Of a stretch of DNA of 10,313 bases, positions 1-6,475 are shown one piece after another. Every line of letters begins with the position of its first letter. The stretch's first letter is position 1. The notes below the pieces were generated by a model, which searched no databases, had not been told where the DNA came from, and saw only the letters and a list, made by a program, of their open reading frames with translations. Source of the stretch: Draconibacterium sp. (GTDB lineage Bacteria; Bacteroidota; Bacteroidia; Bacteroidales; Prolixibacteraceae). Position numbers and translations under genes: made by a program. The stretch is taken from NCBI GenBank assembly GCA_030595485.1, contig JAUVDE010000082.1:1-10313 (forward strand). Direction: 5' to 3'.

Positions 1-320
1 ACAACCGCCGATGCCGACAAGTTCGAAACTTGTTTAAACTCAATACTTCCATCGGGCTGCGTAATTGGACTTGTTGTATGACGGTAGTTGGGTAAATCGC
101 CATTCAACTTTAGTTGCGGGCGAAAACGGGTTTTATAATTACGGTAGCGCCAAAAATAATTTACATTCCTGTTTTGCGAATATTTTATAGCCGACGATTG
201 TGTGACGGCCATATCAATTACATCATCAAGCGTTAGCACATATTTAACCAATGCCTCATCCTGAGCTTTCGCTCCCACCCCTACTATTAACAAACAAATA
301 AAAATAACTAATCGCCTCAT
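1..320 (-). CDS. TolC-family outer-membrane efflux protein, N-terminal part (cut by window start)
   Basis: Reading the minus strand from the ATG at 320-318 gives 106 open codons with no stop before the window edge, so the C-terminal three quarters lie outside. The protein opens with a signal peptide (MRRLVIFICLLIVGVGAKAQ, probable cleavage after Ala-Lys-Ala or Gln20), followed by LTLDDVIDMAV at about residues 29-39, the usual start of the first alpha-helical repeat in Bacteroidota TolC/OEP proteins, then a segment with FRPQLKLNGDLP resembling the first beta-barrel entry seen in this family. Family role: trimeric outer-membrane channel that joins an inner-membrane pump through a periplasmic adaptor. 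It begins 6 bases after the adaptor gene's stop, so the two are co-transcribed and very likely work together. Only the N-terminus is visible, so the family call rests on pattern and context; which pump (ABC or RND) it serves cannot be told here. Confidence 0.8.
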   Translation of the reverse strand, partial: MRRLVIFICLLIVGVGAKAQDEALVKYVLTLDDVIDMAVTQSSAIKYSQNRNVNYFWRYRNYKTRFRPQLKLNGDLPNYRHTTSPITQPDGSIEFKQVSNLSASAV

Positions 321-326
321 CGCACT

Positions 327-1547
327 CTACTTCTGAATTTCAATTCTATCTAATCCTCTTGAATTAATTTCATCAATAATAACTTCATCGCCTTCGCTCA
401 CGCCTGATAGAACTTCGCAATAATCGTTACCAATTGCACCCAAAAGAATTTCCGTTTTAACGGCTTCGGTACCTTTTACTACAAAAACCTTTAAACGTAT
501 CGTCCCATCAAACTTCTCAGGCTTTTTTATTCGAACAACATCGGTTTTATTACTATTAACAATGTCAACCTCAACATTTTGGTTGGCAATTAATTTTGGG
601 TGGCTTTTCTCCTTTAAGTGGATATTAAATTGCACCTTTTCGTTTTCAACCATTGGTGTGATGTTTCCAACACGACCTCGTAGATTTTCCTGGTCGATTT
701 TTACAAATACACGGTTACCAGTTTTTAATTGCTTTGCAAATTTTTCATCGATTGACCCGATAACTTTAAAGGAAGTTAAATCAGACATACGTACCAACAT
801 TTTATCCATATCAACACGAACGCCTTCGTTACCTGCAACAGCTAAAATAATTCCAGCCGATGGAGCCTTAATATCACATTTCGTTAATAATTCCAGTTTT
901 TCTTTTAAAGTCTTTTCCTGGACTTTAATCTGTAACATCAAACCTTTTTCGTCAGCGGCCAACTGCTTCAGCCTAATTATATTTTTCTCGGTCAGTGTTT
1001 CCAAATCCTTTTCAGCCAACACAATTTCTTGTTTTGTTTTTTCAATCCGTGCAGGCGAAATACCCCCAACTTCCAACAGTTGTTCTTGGTCGGCCAAGGT
1101 AGATTTTAGCGAAATAATCCGAAGTTTTTTCACCTCTTCATTATAACCTAAATCCAAACGTGTACTTTGTGCGTTTAGCTGAGTTTTTTCCAACGAATTA
1201 CGCTTCATTTCCAGTTGGTCACCAATTCGTTCCATATCGGCAACTACATTTTCTTTATCAAGTTGAACGATTAATTCCCCTTTTTCAACCCAGCTCCCCG
1301 GCTCTTTAAATACCCTTTTAATGAAACTTCGCGCAGGGCTTAGAATCAACACTTCGCTCTCCGATTCTACAACCCCCGATGCCCTGGTAGATGCAATTAC
1401 CGGACCACGTGCAATGGTTTCGGTTTTAAACGAACCTGCTGTTAAGTTAATGGGTACCTTGTATTTGGGCAATAAAAAAATGACTGCAGCGCCAGCTACG
1501 GCAACTACAATTAATAGAATAATAAATAGCCGAGTTTTGCTTCCCAT
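327..1547 (-). CDS. HlyD/MacA-type periplasmic adaptor subunit of an efflux or secretion pump
   Basis: This 406-residue protein is a membrane-fusion (adaptor) protein linking an inner-membrane transporter to an outer-membrane channel. Residues 7-26 form a single hydrophobic N-terminal anchor. Residues about 56-98 are the first half of a lipoyl/barrel-sandwich domain (GVVESESEVLILSP ... GSWVEKGELIVQLD), 100-222 a long charged helical hairpin rich in Lys/Glu/Leu, and 223-245 the second lipoyl half, with KAPSAGII at 227-234. A beta-barrel (SFKVIGSIDEKFAKQLKTGNRVFV) follows, then a membrane-proximal domain ending in GVSEGDEVI. Length is normal for the family. The ATG at 1547 is preceded by a -7 promoter element about 33 bases upstream, and no better start is apparent. 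It is the first gene of its unit and is followed by a TolC-family gene; the transporter itself is not in view. Substrate is unknown. Confidence in the family is high; MacA-like versus HlyD-like is not decided. Confidence 0.92.
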   Translation of the reverse strand: MGSKTRLFIILLIVVAVAGAAVIFLLPKYKVPINLTAGSFKTETIARGPVIASTRASGVVESESEVLILSPARSFIKRVFKEPGSWVEKGELIVQLDKENVVADMERIGDQLEMKRNSLEKTQLNAQSTRLDLGYNEEVKKLRIISLKSTLADQEQLLEVGGISPARIEKTKQEIVLAEKDLETLTEKNIIRLKQLAADEKGLMLQIKVQEKTLKEKLELLTKCDIKAPSAGIILAVAGNEGVRVDMDKMLVRMSDLTSFKVIGSIDEKFAKQLKTGNRVFVKIDQENLRGRVGNITPMVENEKVQFNIHLKEKSHPKLIANQNVEVDIVNSNKTDVVRIKKPEKFDGTIRLKVFVVKGTEAVKTEILLGAIGNDYCEVLSGVSEGDEVIIDEINSRGLDRIEIQK

Positions 1548-1579
1548 AGGAACAATTGATTAAGGTTATTAATTGGGTG

Positions 1580-1587
1580 CAAAGTTA
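1580..1587 (-). promoter_or_regulatory. -7 promoter element of the hlyD-tolC unit
   Basis: The minus strand reads TAACTTTG here, a full match to the Bacteroidota -7 consensus TAnnTTTG. It would place the transcription start near 1573 and give a leader of about 26 bases before the adaptor ATG. No TTG is found at the expected -33 distance, so the call rests on the -7 match and its position. Confidence 0.5.
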
Positions 1588-1637
1588 TTAAAAAAAGCAA
1601 GCAATCAGCACTTAATTAAACACGGCAAACTCATCCC

Positions 1638-1676
1638 AAAAAAAAGAGGTGTTCCATCAACTGACAGACACCTCTT
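1638..1676 (-). terminator. Rho-independent terminator of the gene at 1699-2400
   Basis: A perfect 9-bp inverted repeat (AAGAGGTGT at 1644-1652, ACACCTCTT at 1668-1676) encloses a 15-base loop. Read on the minus strand, the stem is followed at once by a run of eight T (complement of 1638-1645, the last bases overlapping the stem). It sits 23 bases past the stop of the minus-strand orphan gene and separates it from the efflux unit. On the plus strand the following sequence is less T-rich, so termination in that direction is doubtful, and no plus-strand gene enters here. Confidence 0.85.
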
Positions 1677-1698
1677 GCAATATGTTAATTTTTAATAC

Positions 1699-2400
1699 TT
1701 ACCTTATTTTGTCGGCAAATAATTTCTTAATGCTATTTAAATAATCAACACTCATTTTGTCCGAGCGAATACGAACTGCCTCGTACAATACTCCATCTTT
1801 ATAAAACGAAGCACATGCCGCGTCAAACTCATGTCCATCCCAGTTATATTTAACATCCATCGAAACCTTTGTAAAGGCTGCAGGGGTCAAATATTTTGGA
1901 ATTTGAACATAAGCAAAAGTTGAATCTTCCGCATTTTGAAATACACCTTCATCCAACTCCTCCAAACCAAGGAATTTTACAATTTTTACTTGCGCTTCGA
2001 GCTTCCCTTTTAATTTCTTATTCATTAAAAACTTAATGCCTTGGTTTCCGTAGGCCTCTTGAATTTTTTCTACCAAATCGAGCGATGGTAAATGTCGAAC
2101 ACGAATTGCATCGAGCGAAGTAGAACCTATCGAAATGTAAGCTTTACCAGCATCAAAATTCCAATCGTATTCTTTTTCAATACACTGCGTGGCGCGCAAT
2201 ATATCTTCCAAAGGATATTGGTTTTCCAGTACTAAATAAATGTACATCGAGCTAGCATCGGTCGGAAACTCGTGGTAATAACCCGGAAAAGGATTTAACG
2301 ATTCGAAAACTAAACTGCCCGGTACTATTTTTTCGTCGAGGGCAACAACGGTATCGTTTTTTGTGAGGTTTACAAAAACCTCCATTTTTTTATTTGCCAT
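1699..2400 (-). CDS. Protein of unknown function with two similar ~70-residue units
   Basis: I do not recognise this 233-residue protein. It has no signal peptide, no membrane segment and no known catalytic motif, and looks like a soluble cytoplasmic alpha/beta protein. Two stretches resemble each other: residues about 50-117 and about 160-228. Shared landmarks are an aromatic strand (MYIYLVL / FAYVQIP), then YDWNFDAGKAYIS / YNWDGHEFDAACAS, then LDAIRVR / YEAVRIR, then LVEKIQEAY / YLNSIKKLF. The linker (118-150) is Lys/Leu-rich. This suggests an internal duplication, perhaps a pseudo-dimer fold. The ATG at 2400 is the first of the frame and opens with MANKKMEVFV. It is a single-gene unit, divergent from the metallopeptidase gene with 38 bases between the starts, and ends at a clear terminator. 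Codon and base use resemble the neighbours, so recent transfer is not indicated. That it is a real gene is supported by its length, the internal repeat and the terminator. Confidence 0.85.
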   Translation of the reverse strand: MANKKMEVFVNLTKNDTVVALDEKIVPGSLVFESLNPFPGYYHEFPTDASSMYIYLVLENQYPLEDILRATQCIEKEYDWNFDAGKAYISIGSTSLDAIRVRHLPSLDLVEKIQEAYGNQGIKFLMNKKLKGKLEAQVKIVKFLGLEELDEGVFQNAEDSTFAYVQIPKYLTPAAFTKVSMDVKYNWDGHEFDAACASFYKDGVLYEAVRIRSDKMSVDYLNSIKKLFADKIR

Positions 2401-2406
2401 GTTTGA

Positions 2407-2414
2407 TATCTTTG
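2407..2414 (+). promoter_or_regulatory. -7 promoter element of the YgjP-like metallopeptidase gene
   Basis: TATCTTTG matches the Bacteroidota -7 consensus exactly and lies in the 38-base gap between divergent starts, 24 bases before the ATG at 2439. No TTG is present at the -33 distance. The upstream part of this promoter overlaps the first codons of the divergent gene. Confidence 0.5.
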
Positions 2415-2438
2415 ATTTTTATTTTTTAACAATAACAT

Positions 2439-3137
2439 ATGTCGAGCCAAGTAGTTCAACTAAAATATATCGGAAATGTAACTCTATCGCAAAATAGACG
2501 CTCTAAAAATATAAAAGTAAGTGTAAAAGCCGACAAATCGGTGCTTGTTTCTTTTCCTTTTTATGTTTCAGCCAAAGAAGTGTTAGCTTTTGTTTCAAAA
2601 AATGAGAACTGGATACGGCAGCAACAGCAAAAAATGGAAGACCGAAAGGTTAAAGTTGAACCAAATTCGGAAATAAGAACCAAGCTACACCTTGTTAAAT
2701 TCCTTTTGGGTGATGAATATAAAATAGTTCAAAACAGAAATGAAATTGATTTTTATGTGCCTGACTTTGAATCGGAAGAATCGCTTGGTTTTTTGGAGGC
2801 TAATTTAACCGAAGTGTACCGAAATGAAGCGAAACGATTGCTACCCGTTCGTTTAACAGAACTGGCACGTCGTCATGGTTTTGAATTTAACAAGGTTACC
2901 ATTCGTAATAATCGCAGAAACTGGGGAAGTTGCTCTTCGAAAAATAACATTAGCTTAAATCTACAAATGATGAAACTGCCAGTTGAACTCATTGATTATA
3001 TTTTAATTCATGAACTGGTTCATACCGAAATAAAAAATCACGGGTCAAAGTTCTGGGAAAGATTAGATGAAGTTTCAAACAATCGTGCAAGAGAACTCGC
3101 AAAGCAAGTGAAGCGGTATTCAACTTACACTTTGTAA
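2439..3137 (+). CDS. YgjP-like zinc metallopeptidase (M48-type, DUF45)
   Basis: This 232-residue protein belongs to the YgjP/DUF45 group of small cytosolic gluzincin-like metalloproteases. The zinc site is clear: HELVH at 191-195 supplies two histidines and the catalytic glutamate, and H201 in NHGSKFW is the expected third ligand. The family motif RRNWGSCSS lies at 159-167. The N-terminal half (8-60) contains the usual antiparallel region with RRSKNIKVSVKADKSVLVSFP and an amphipathic helix ending NWIRQQQQK. There is no signal peptide or membrane segment, so it acts in the cytoplasm. Length matches the family (about 230-240). E. coli YgjP is poorly characterised; relatives often lie beside restriction or DNA-processing genes, but here the gene is alone between an orphan gene and dgt. 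Start is the only sensible ATG, 24 bases after a -7 element. Physiological substrate is unknown. Confidence 0.93.
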   Translation: MSSQVVQLKYIGNVTLSQNRRSKNIKVSVKADKSVLVSFPFYVSAKEVLAFVSKNENWIRQQQQKMEDRKVKVEPNSEIRTKLHLVKFLLGDEYKIVQNRNEIDFYVPDFESEESLGFLEANLTEVYRNEAKRLLPVRLTELARRHGFEFNKVTIRNNRRNWGSCSSKNNISLNLQMMKLPVELIDYILIHELVHTEIKNHGSKFWERLDEVSNNRARELAKQVKRYSTYTL

Positions 3138-3193
3138 GCCTTGTTGTTATTTAGAGAGCCTAAAATCATATTAGCACAATGAAATGATGGCAG

Positions 3194-3278
3194 AGATGCT
3201 GAAACAAGTTCAGCATGACAACAAAACAAGTATAGCTTTGGTTTGTTGGTACGTCACACTGAACTCGTTTCAGGGTCT
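3194..3278. repeat. Inverted pair of REP-like palindromes (REPIN-like element)
   Basis: Two imperfect palindromes of 27 bases lie in opposite orientation, 31 bases apart. The first (3194-3220) has arms ATGCTGAA (3196-3203) and TTCAGCAT (3209-3216). The second (3252-3278) has arms CTGAA (3259-3263) and TTCAG (3269-3273). The reverse complement of the first matches the second at 21 of 27 positions, sharing CTGAACT.GTTTCAG. Inside, CAACAAAAC (3219-3227) can pair with GTTTGTTG (3241-3248) with one bulge, so the whole unit can fold into one long cruciform or hairpin. This arrangement is that of a REP doublet, usually scattered through a genome by a RAYT transposase and sometimes acting on mRNA ends. 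No RAYT gene is in view. It lies between the metallopeptidase stop and the dgt promoter region. Confidence 0.7.
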
Positions 3279-3306
3279 AAAAGATAAATCATTCAAATAA
3301 ATCATT

Positions 3307-3314
3307 TACTTTCG
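3307..3314 (+). promoter_or_regulatory. Possible -7 element of dgt
   Basis: TACTTTCG differs from the TAnnTTTG consensus at one position and lies 17 bases before the first dgt ATG, a normal distance for this phylum. No TTG at the -33 distance. Tentative. Confidence 0.3.
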
Positions 3315-3331
3315 CAACAGAACTTTTTATT

Positions 3332-4666
3332 ATGATGGATTGGAATAAGCTTCTTTCGACAACACGACTGGGAATGGACAACTACAAAACGGCAGGAATG
3401 CCCGAAGACCGCTCACAGTTTCAACGCGATTACGACCGCATAATCTTTTCGTCGCCTTTTAGAAGGATGCAAAATAAAACGCAGGTTTTTCCTTTACCCG
3501 AACATATTTTTGTACACAACCGACTCACACACAGCCTGGAGGTTGCCAGTGTTGGTCGATCGCTTGGGAATATTCTGGCTGAAAAACTGGTGCAACAATT
3601 TCCTAACAATCCATTAATTTCCGAAATTGGAACTATTGTTTCAACAGCTTGTTTGGCGCACGATATGGGAAATCCACCATTCGGACACTCGGGCGAAGCA
3701 GCCATTTCAAATTTCTTTGTAAAAGGAAACGGGCAAAAATTCAAAGCCGATTTAAGCGAAGGTGAATGGAAAGACTTTACTCATTTTGATGGAAATGCCA
3801 ACGCTTTTCGCACACTGGCACACCAATTTAATGGCAAACGAAACGGAGGCTATGCGCTTACCTACTCAAGTCTGGCAAGTATTGTAAAATACCCTTTTGA
3901 ATCAGTTCAAGCAACTAAACCTAAATTTGGCTTTTTCCAATCGGACTTGGCCAACTACCAGAAAATTGCCAAAGAATTGGGGATTTCTAAGAATGAAAAA
4001 GGATTTGCACGCCATCCACTGGTATATTTAGTTGAAGCTGCCGACGATATTTGCTACCAAATTATGGATTTGGAAGATGCATTTAAGCTGGGAATTTTAA
4101 ACTACCACCAAATTAAAGAATTGTTCCTGAACTTCTACGACAATGAATTGGAAAAAGACAGGCTTGCCGGGATTGAACAAACCTTATTAAAGGTAACCGA
4201 CAAAAACGAGCAAATTAGCTACTTACGCGCCAACGTAATTGGGAAACTTATTTACGAATGTACTACTATTTTTGAAACAAATGCCGATGCCATTTTAGCC
4301 GGCGAGTTCGTGGGTAGTTTAATCGACAAACTGCCCAAAGTTCAAGCTACTGCCATGAAAAAAGTACAAACCATTTCAATTGCTGAAGTTTATGGACACC
4401 GCTCGGTGGTAGAAATTGAAATTGCAGGCTACAAAATTATTGGTACTATTCTCGAAGAGTTTGTAGAGGCGGTAATGAACGAAGACAAAAAAGACGGGTA
4501 CAGTAGAAAATTACTTTCAATACTACCTGAACAATATAAAACAAGCGAAGACTCTCCTTATCTTAAAATTCAATCGATTGTTGACTTTGTTTCGGGAATG
4601 ACCGATGTTTTTGCGCTCGATTTATACCGAAAAATTAAAGGAATTAGTCTGCCGGGACTGATGTAA
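3332..4666 (+). CDS. dgt: Deoxyguanosinetriphosphate triphosphohydrolase (HD-domain dNTPase)
   Basis: Hydrolyses dNTPs, classically dGTP, to the nucleoside and tripolyphosphate, and so helps set the dNTP pool in the cytoplasm. The 444-residue protein shows the HD-domain metal ligands in order: H67 in HNRLTHSLEV, H110-D111 in CLAHDMGNPPFGHSGE, and D238/D239 in VEAADDICYQ; H119 is the conserved active-site histidine after the HD pair. Other family hallmarks are DRIIFSSPFRRMQNKTQVFP near 35-54, HFDGNANAFR (151-160) and SLASIVKYPF (180-189). It is shorter than the ~505-residue E. coli enzyme, as is usual for the Bacteroidota branch. Two ATG codons are adjacent (3332 and 3335); either could be used and the difference is one residue. 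It is transcribed alone. True nucleotide preference, and whether it also restrains phage, cannot be read from sequence. Confidence 0.95.
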   Translation: MMDWNKLLSTTRLGMDNYKTAGMPEDRSQFQRDYDRIIFSSPFRRMQNKTQVFPLPEHIFVHNRLTHSLEVASVGRSLGNILAEKLVQQFPNNPLISEIGTIVSTACLAHDMGNPPFGHSGEAAISNFFVKGNGQKFKADLSEGEWKDFTHFDGNANAFRTLAHQFNGKRNGGYALTYSSLASIVKYPFESVQATKPKFGFFQSDLANYQKIAKELGISKNEKGFARHPLVYLVEAADDICYQIMDLEDAFKLGILNYHQIKELFLNFYDNELEKDRLAGIEQTLLKVTDKNEQISYLRANVIGKLIYECTTIFETNADAILAGEFVGSLIDKLPKVQATAMKKVQTISIAEVYGHRSVVEIEIAGYKIIGTILEEFVEAVMNEDKKDGYSRKLLSILPEQYKTSEDSPYLKIQSIVDFVSGMTDVFALDLYRKIKGISLPGLM

Positions 4667-4844
4667 AAAGTCGTAGTATTCAGTTTTAGTTGTCAGCATT
4701 TACTTATTCTTAACATTGATACAATATTCATAATTCATCCCTTTTCTGTGCGATTCTGAAATGTAAAAACTTCATTTCTTTAGGTAACGATAGGGCCTGT
4801 TCTATCTCAAAAAATCACTATATAAATTTGTCAGAAAAAAAACC

Positions 4845-4852
4845 GACCTTTG
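4845..4852 (+). promoter_or_regulatory. Possible -7 element of the pseudouridine synthase gene
   Basis: GACCTTTG followed by CA resembles TAnnTTTGC except for the first base, and lies 18 bases before the ATG at 4871. It argues against translation starting at the in-frame TTG at 4850, which would lie inside this element. The rest of the 4667-4870 gap shows only a short GATAG/CTATC inverted repeat near 4787-4804 and no clear terminator for dgt. Confidence 0.35.
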
Positions 4853-4870
4853 CACAAATTAATTTCAGTT

Positions 4871-5827
4871 ATGTACAAAAAGAACAGTGGTGGCAGAAGT
4901 GGTAGTAGAAGCGATGCCCGCACAAAAGATACAACAGGAAACTCATCGAAAAAAACCGGTTCAAAATCAACGGGGAAACGCGAGGGGAAATCGAGGATTG
5001 TGGTCAAAGATGAACCAAGAAAGGAATTCTCTCCACGAAAATCACATGGCAAGCCTTTTAAAAAAAGGCCTTTAAAAAAGGCTTCAGAACCTCGTCCGAA
5101 ATTAAAAACTGTTTCTGCTGAAGGAATGCGCCTTAACCGATTTATTGCCAATGCCGGAGTTTGCTCACGACGCGAAGCTGATACATTTATTACAGCTGGC
5201 ATGGTTACCATTAATGGCAAACAGATTCTCGAATTAGGAACACGCGTTTTGCCGGGCGATGAAGTTCGTTTTGATGGCCGAAAGTTAGATGCTGAGAAAA
5301 AAGTATATCTGCTTTTAAATAAACCAAAAGATTACGTTACCACAACCGACGATCCGCACGCCGATAAAATTGTAATGGAATTAATAAAAGATGCTTGCAC
5401 CGAACGTGTTTATCCCGTAGGGAGATTGGACAGAAATACTACTGGTTTGTTGCTTTTCACAAACGATGGTGATTTATCGAAAAAGCTAACCCACCCAGGG
5501 CACAACAAAAAGAAAGTATACCAAATTACACTCGACCAACCAGTAACACAGGCTCATCTCGAGATGATTGCTGATGGAATTGAATTGGAAGATGGTAAGA
5601 TTTCCGCTGACGCAATTAGTTATTCAAATAACGCAGACAAAACAGAAGTTGGCATTGAAATTCACTCGGGAAAGAATCGAATTGTACGCCGAATTTTCGA
5701 GCACTTTGGATATAGAGTACGCAAATTAGACCGAGTACTTTTTGCCGGACTTACAAAAAAGAATCTCCCTCGTGGGAAATGGCGTCTGCTCAGCGAAAAA
5801 GAAATCAAATTTCTAAAAATGATGTAA
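4871..5827 (+). CDS. rluB: RsuA/RluB-family rRNA pseudouridine synthase with basic N-terminal tail
   Basis: Converts a specific uridine of rRNA to pseudouridine during ribosome assembly; RluB-type enzymes act on 23S and RsuA-type on 16S rRNA. From the ATG the protein has 318 residues. Residues 1-84 are a low-complexity tail rich in Lys, Arg, Ser and Gly, likely disordered and RNA-binding. An S4 RNA-binding domain follows at 86-133 (MRLNRFIANAGVCSRREAD). The catalytic domain starts near 145 (KVYLLLNKPKDYV) and carries the family signature GRLDRNTTGLLLFTNDG at 184-200 with the catalytic Asp187; the C-terminal SGKNRIVRRIFEHFGYRVRKLDR is also diagnostic. A TTG at 4850 would add seven residues, but it overlaps a promoter-like element, so the ATG at 4871 is preferred. 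The symbol follows the usual Bacteroidota naming; the exact target uridine is inferred and could differ. Single-gene unit. Confidence 0.9.
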   Translation: MYKKNSGGRSGSRSDARTKDTTGNSSKKTGSKSTGKREGKSRIVVKDEPRKEFSPRKSHGKPFKKRPLKKASEPRPKLKTVSAEGMRLNRFIANAGVCSRREADTFITAGMVTINGKQILELGTRVLPGDEVRFDGRKLDAEKKVYLLLNKPKDYVTTTDDPHADKIVMELIKDACTERVYPVGRLDRNTTGLLLFTNDGDLSKKLTHPGHNKKKVYQITLDQPVTQAHLEMIADGIELEDGKISADAISYSNNADKTEVGIEIHSGKNRIVRRIFEHFGYRVRKLDRVLFAGLTKKNLPRGKWRLLSEKEIKFLKMM

Positions 5828-5872
5828 CTGGGGAAATTCCAAATAACAATATTCAAATCTTTAATAATTAGC

Positions 5873-5945
5873 AATTGCCAAACGAATTGACAATTGGAAT
5901 TGGTTTGAAATCTGGAGCTTTTAACAAGATTAATAATTGTAATTG
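5873..5945. repeat. AATTG-rich intergenic stretch
   Basis: The pentamer AATTG occurs six times in 73 bases (from 5873, 5885, 5892, 5898, 5935 and 5941), giving several short overlapping inverted repeats because AATT is self-complementary. It fills most of the 148-base gap before the sigma-factor gene. It could be simple slipped repeats or a cluster of protein sites; the sequence alone does not decide. Confidence 0.35.
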
Positions 5946-5953
5946 TAATTTTC
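5946..5953 (+). promoter_or_regulatory. Possible -7 element of the sigma-factor unit
   Basis: TAATTTTC matches TAnnTTTG except for the last base and lies 22 bases before the proposed TTG start at 5976, which fits the position of the other promoters in the window. No -33 TTG at the proper distance. Tentative. Confidence 0.25.
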
Positions 5954-5975
5954 ACGAGATTCATCTACTAATAGT

Positions 5976-6470
5976 TTGATTTTGGAAAAGGAATTCTTAC
6001 AAATAATTCAGAAGAACCAGGGAATTATCCACAAGGTTAGCAATATATACTGCGACACGGATGACGACCGAAGAGACCTCTTTCAGGAAATTGTGGCACA
6101 ATTATGGAAATCGTACCCATCATTTCGGAAAGAGTCAAAGGTATCTACATGGATGTACCGAGTTGCTTTAAACACTGCCATTACCAGCTTTAAAAAGAGC
6201 AAACGGCGCCCCGACCAAAATCATTTAACGTACGAAAATTTTCAGATTGAAGATGAAAAGTACGACACCGAGACAGAAGAAAATATAAAACTATTGCACA
6301 AAGCGGTTCAACAACTTACCGGTATTGAGAAATCGATTGTACTCTTGTTTCTCGAAAGTAAGAAGTACGAGGAAATTGCTGAGATTACCGGGATTACCCA
6401 AAATTATGTGCGGGTAAAGATGAACAGAATTAAAAAGAAGTTGAAAAAATTGATGGTGACTGAGGAGTAG
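5976..6470 (+). CDS. Sigma-70-family RNA polymerase sigma factor (ECF-like) with TTG start
   Basis: This 164-residue protein has only the two core sigma domains of an ECF-type factor and would direct RNA polymerase to a dedicated promoter set. Region 2 spans about 14-78 and includes DDDRRDLFQEIVAQLWKSYP (core binding) and STWMYRVALNTAITSFKK (the -10 recognition helix). An acidic linker (90-104) follows, then region 4 at about 105-158, with a helix-turn-helix at 130-152 (YEEIAEITGITQNYVRVKMNR). No ATG lies between the in-frame stop at 5946-5948 and the conserved region; the TTG at 5976 gives MILEKEF and a second TTG at 5982 would remove two residues. A non-ATG start may keep the factor scarce. 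The next gene starts 5 bases after the stop and encodes a membrane protein, the arrangement of a sigma/anti-sigma pair. The signal and regulon are unknown. Confidence 0.9.
   Translation: MILEKEFLQIIQKNQGIIHKVSNIYCDTDDDRRDLFQEIVAQLWKSYPSFRKESKVSTWMYRVALNTAITSFKKSKRRPDQNHLTYENFQIEDEKYDTETEENIKLLHKAVQQLTGIEKSIVLLFLESKKYEEIAEITGITQNYVRVKMNRIKKKLKKLMVTEE
6462..6467 (+). promoter_or_regulatory. Strong Shine-Dalgarno sequence for the membrane protein
   Basis: GAGGAG ends 8 bases before the ATG at 6476, ideal spacing for 16S rRNA pairing. It lies inside the last codons of the sigma-factor gene (Glu-Glu-stop). Such a site is unusual in this window, where the other genes show none, and suggests that the membrane protein is translated more efficiently than the TTG-started sigma factor. 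Confidence 0.6.
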
Positions 6471-6475
6471 TAAAC

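Noticed and set aside
562..1146. Open frame of 194 codons on the plus strand inside the adaptor gene
   Set aside because: Fully antisense to a well-supported HlyD-type gene; its translation is Ser/Phe/Thr-rich without recognisable domains, as expected of a shadow frame.
2401..2480. Promoter for the orphan gene on the minus strand
   Set aside because: Only TATATTTT on the minus strand (within the metallopeptidase 5' end) approaches the -7 consensus, with no -33 element; too weak to list.
3430..3744. Minus-strand open frame within dgt
   Set aside because: Antisense to the conserved HD-domain region; composition (Cys/Ser/Pro-rich) is that of a mirror of a real gene.
4787..4804. GATAG ... CTATC inverted repeat as a terminator for dgt
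   Set aside because: Only five base pairs around an eight-base loop and no following T tract.
4850..4870. TTG start giving seven extra residues on the pseudouridine synthase
   Set aside because: The TTG lies inside a sequence resembling the -7 promoter element, so it would probably not be in the mRNA; the ATG at 4871 is better.
3332..5827. Possible anti-phage cluster suggested by dgt next to a metallopeptidase
   Set aside because: Each gene is a standard chromosomal housekeeping type with its own gap or promoter, and there is no recombinase, toxin, nuclease or mobile-element context.
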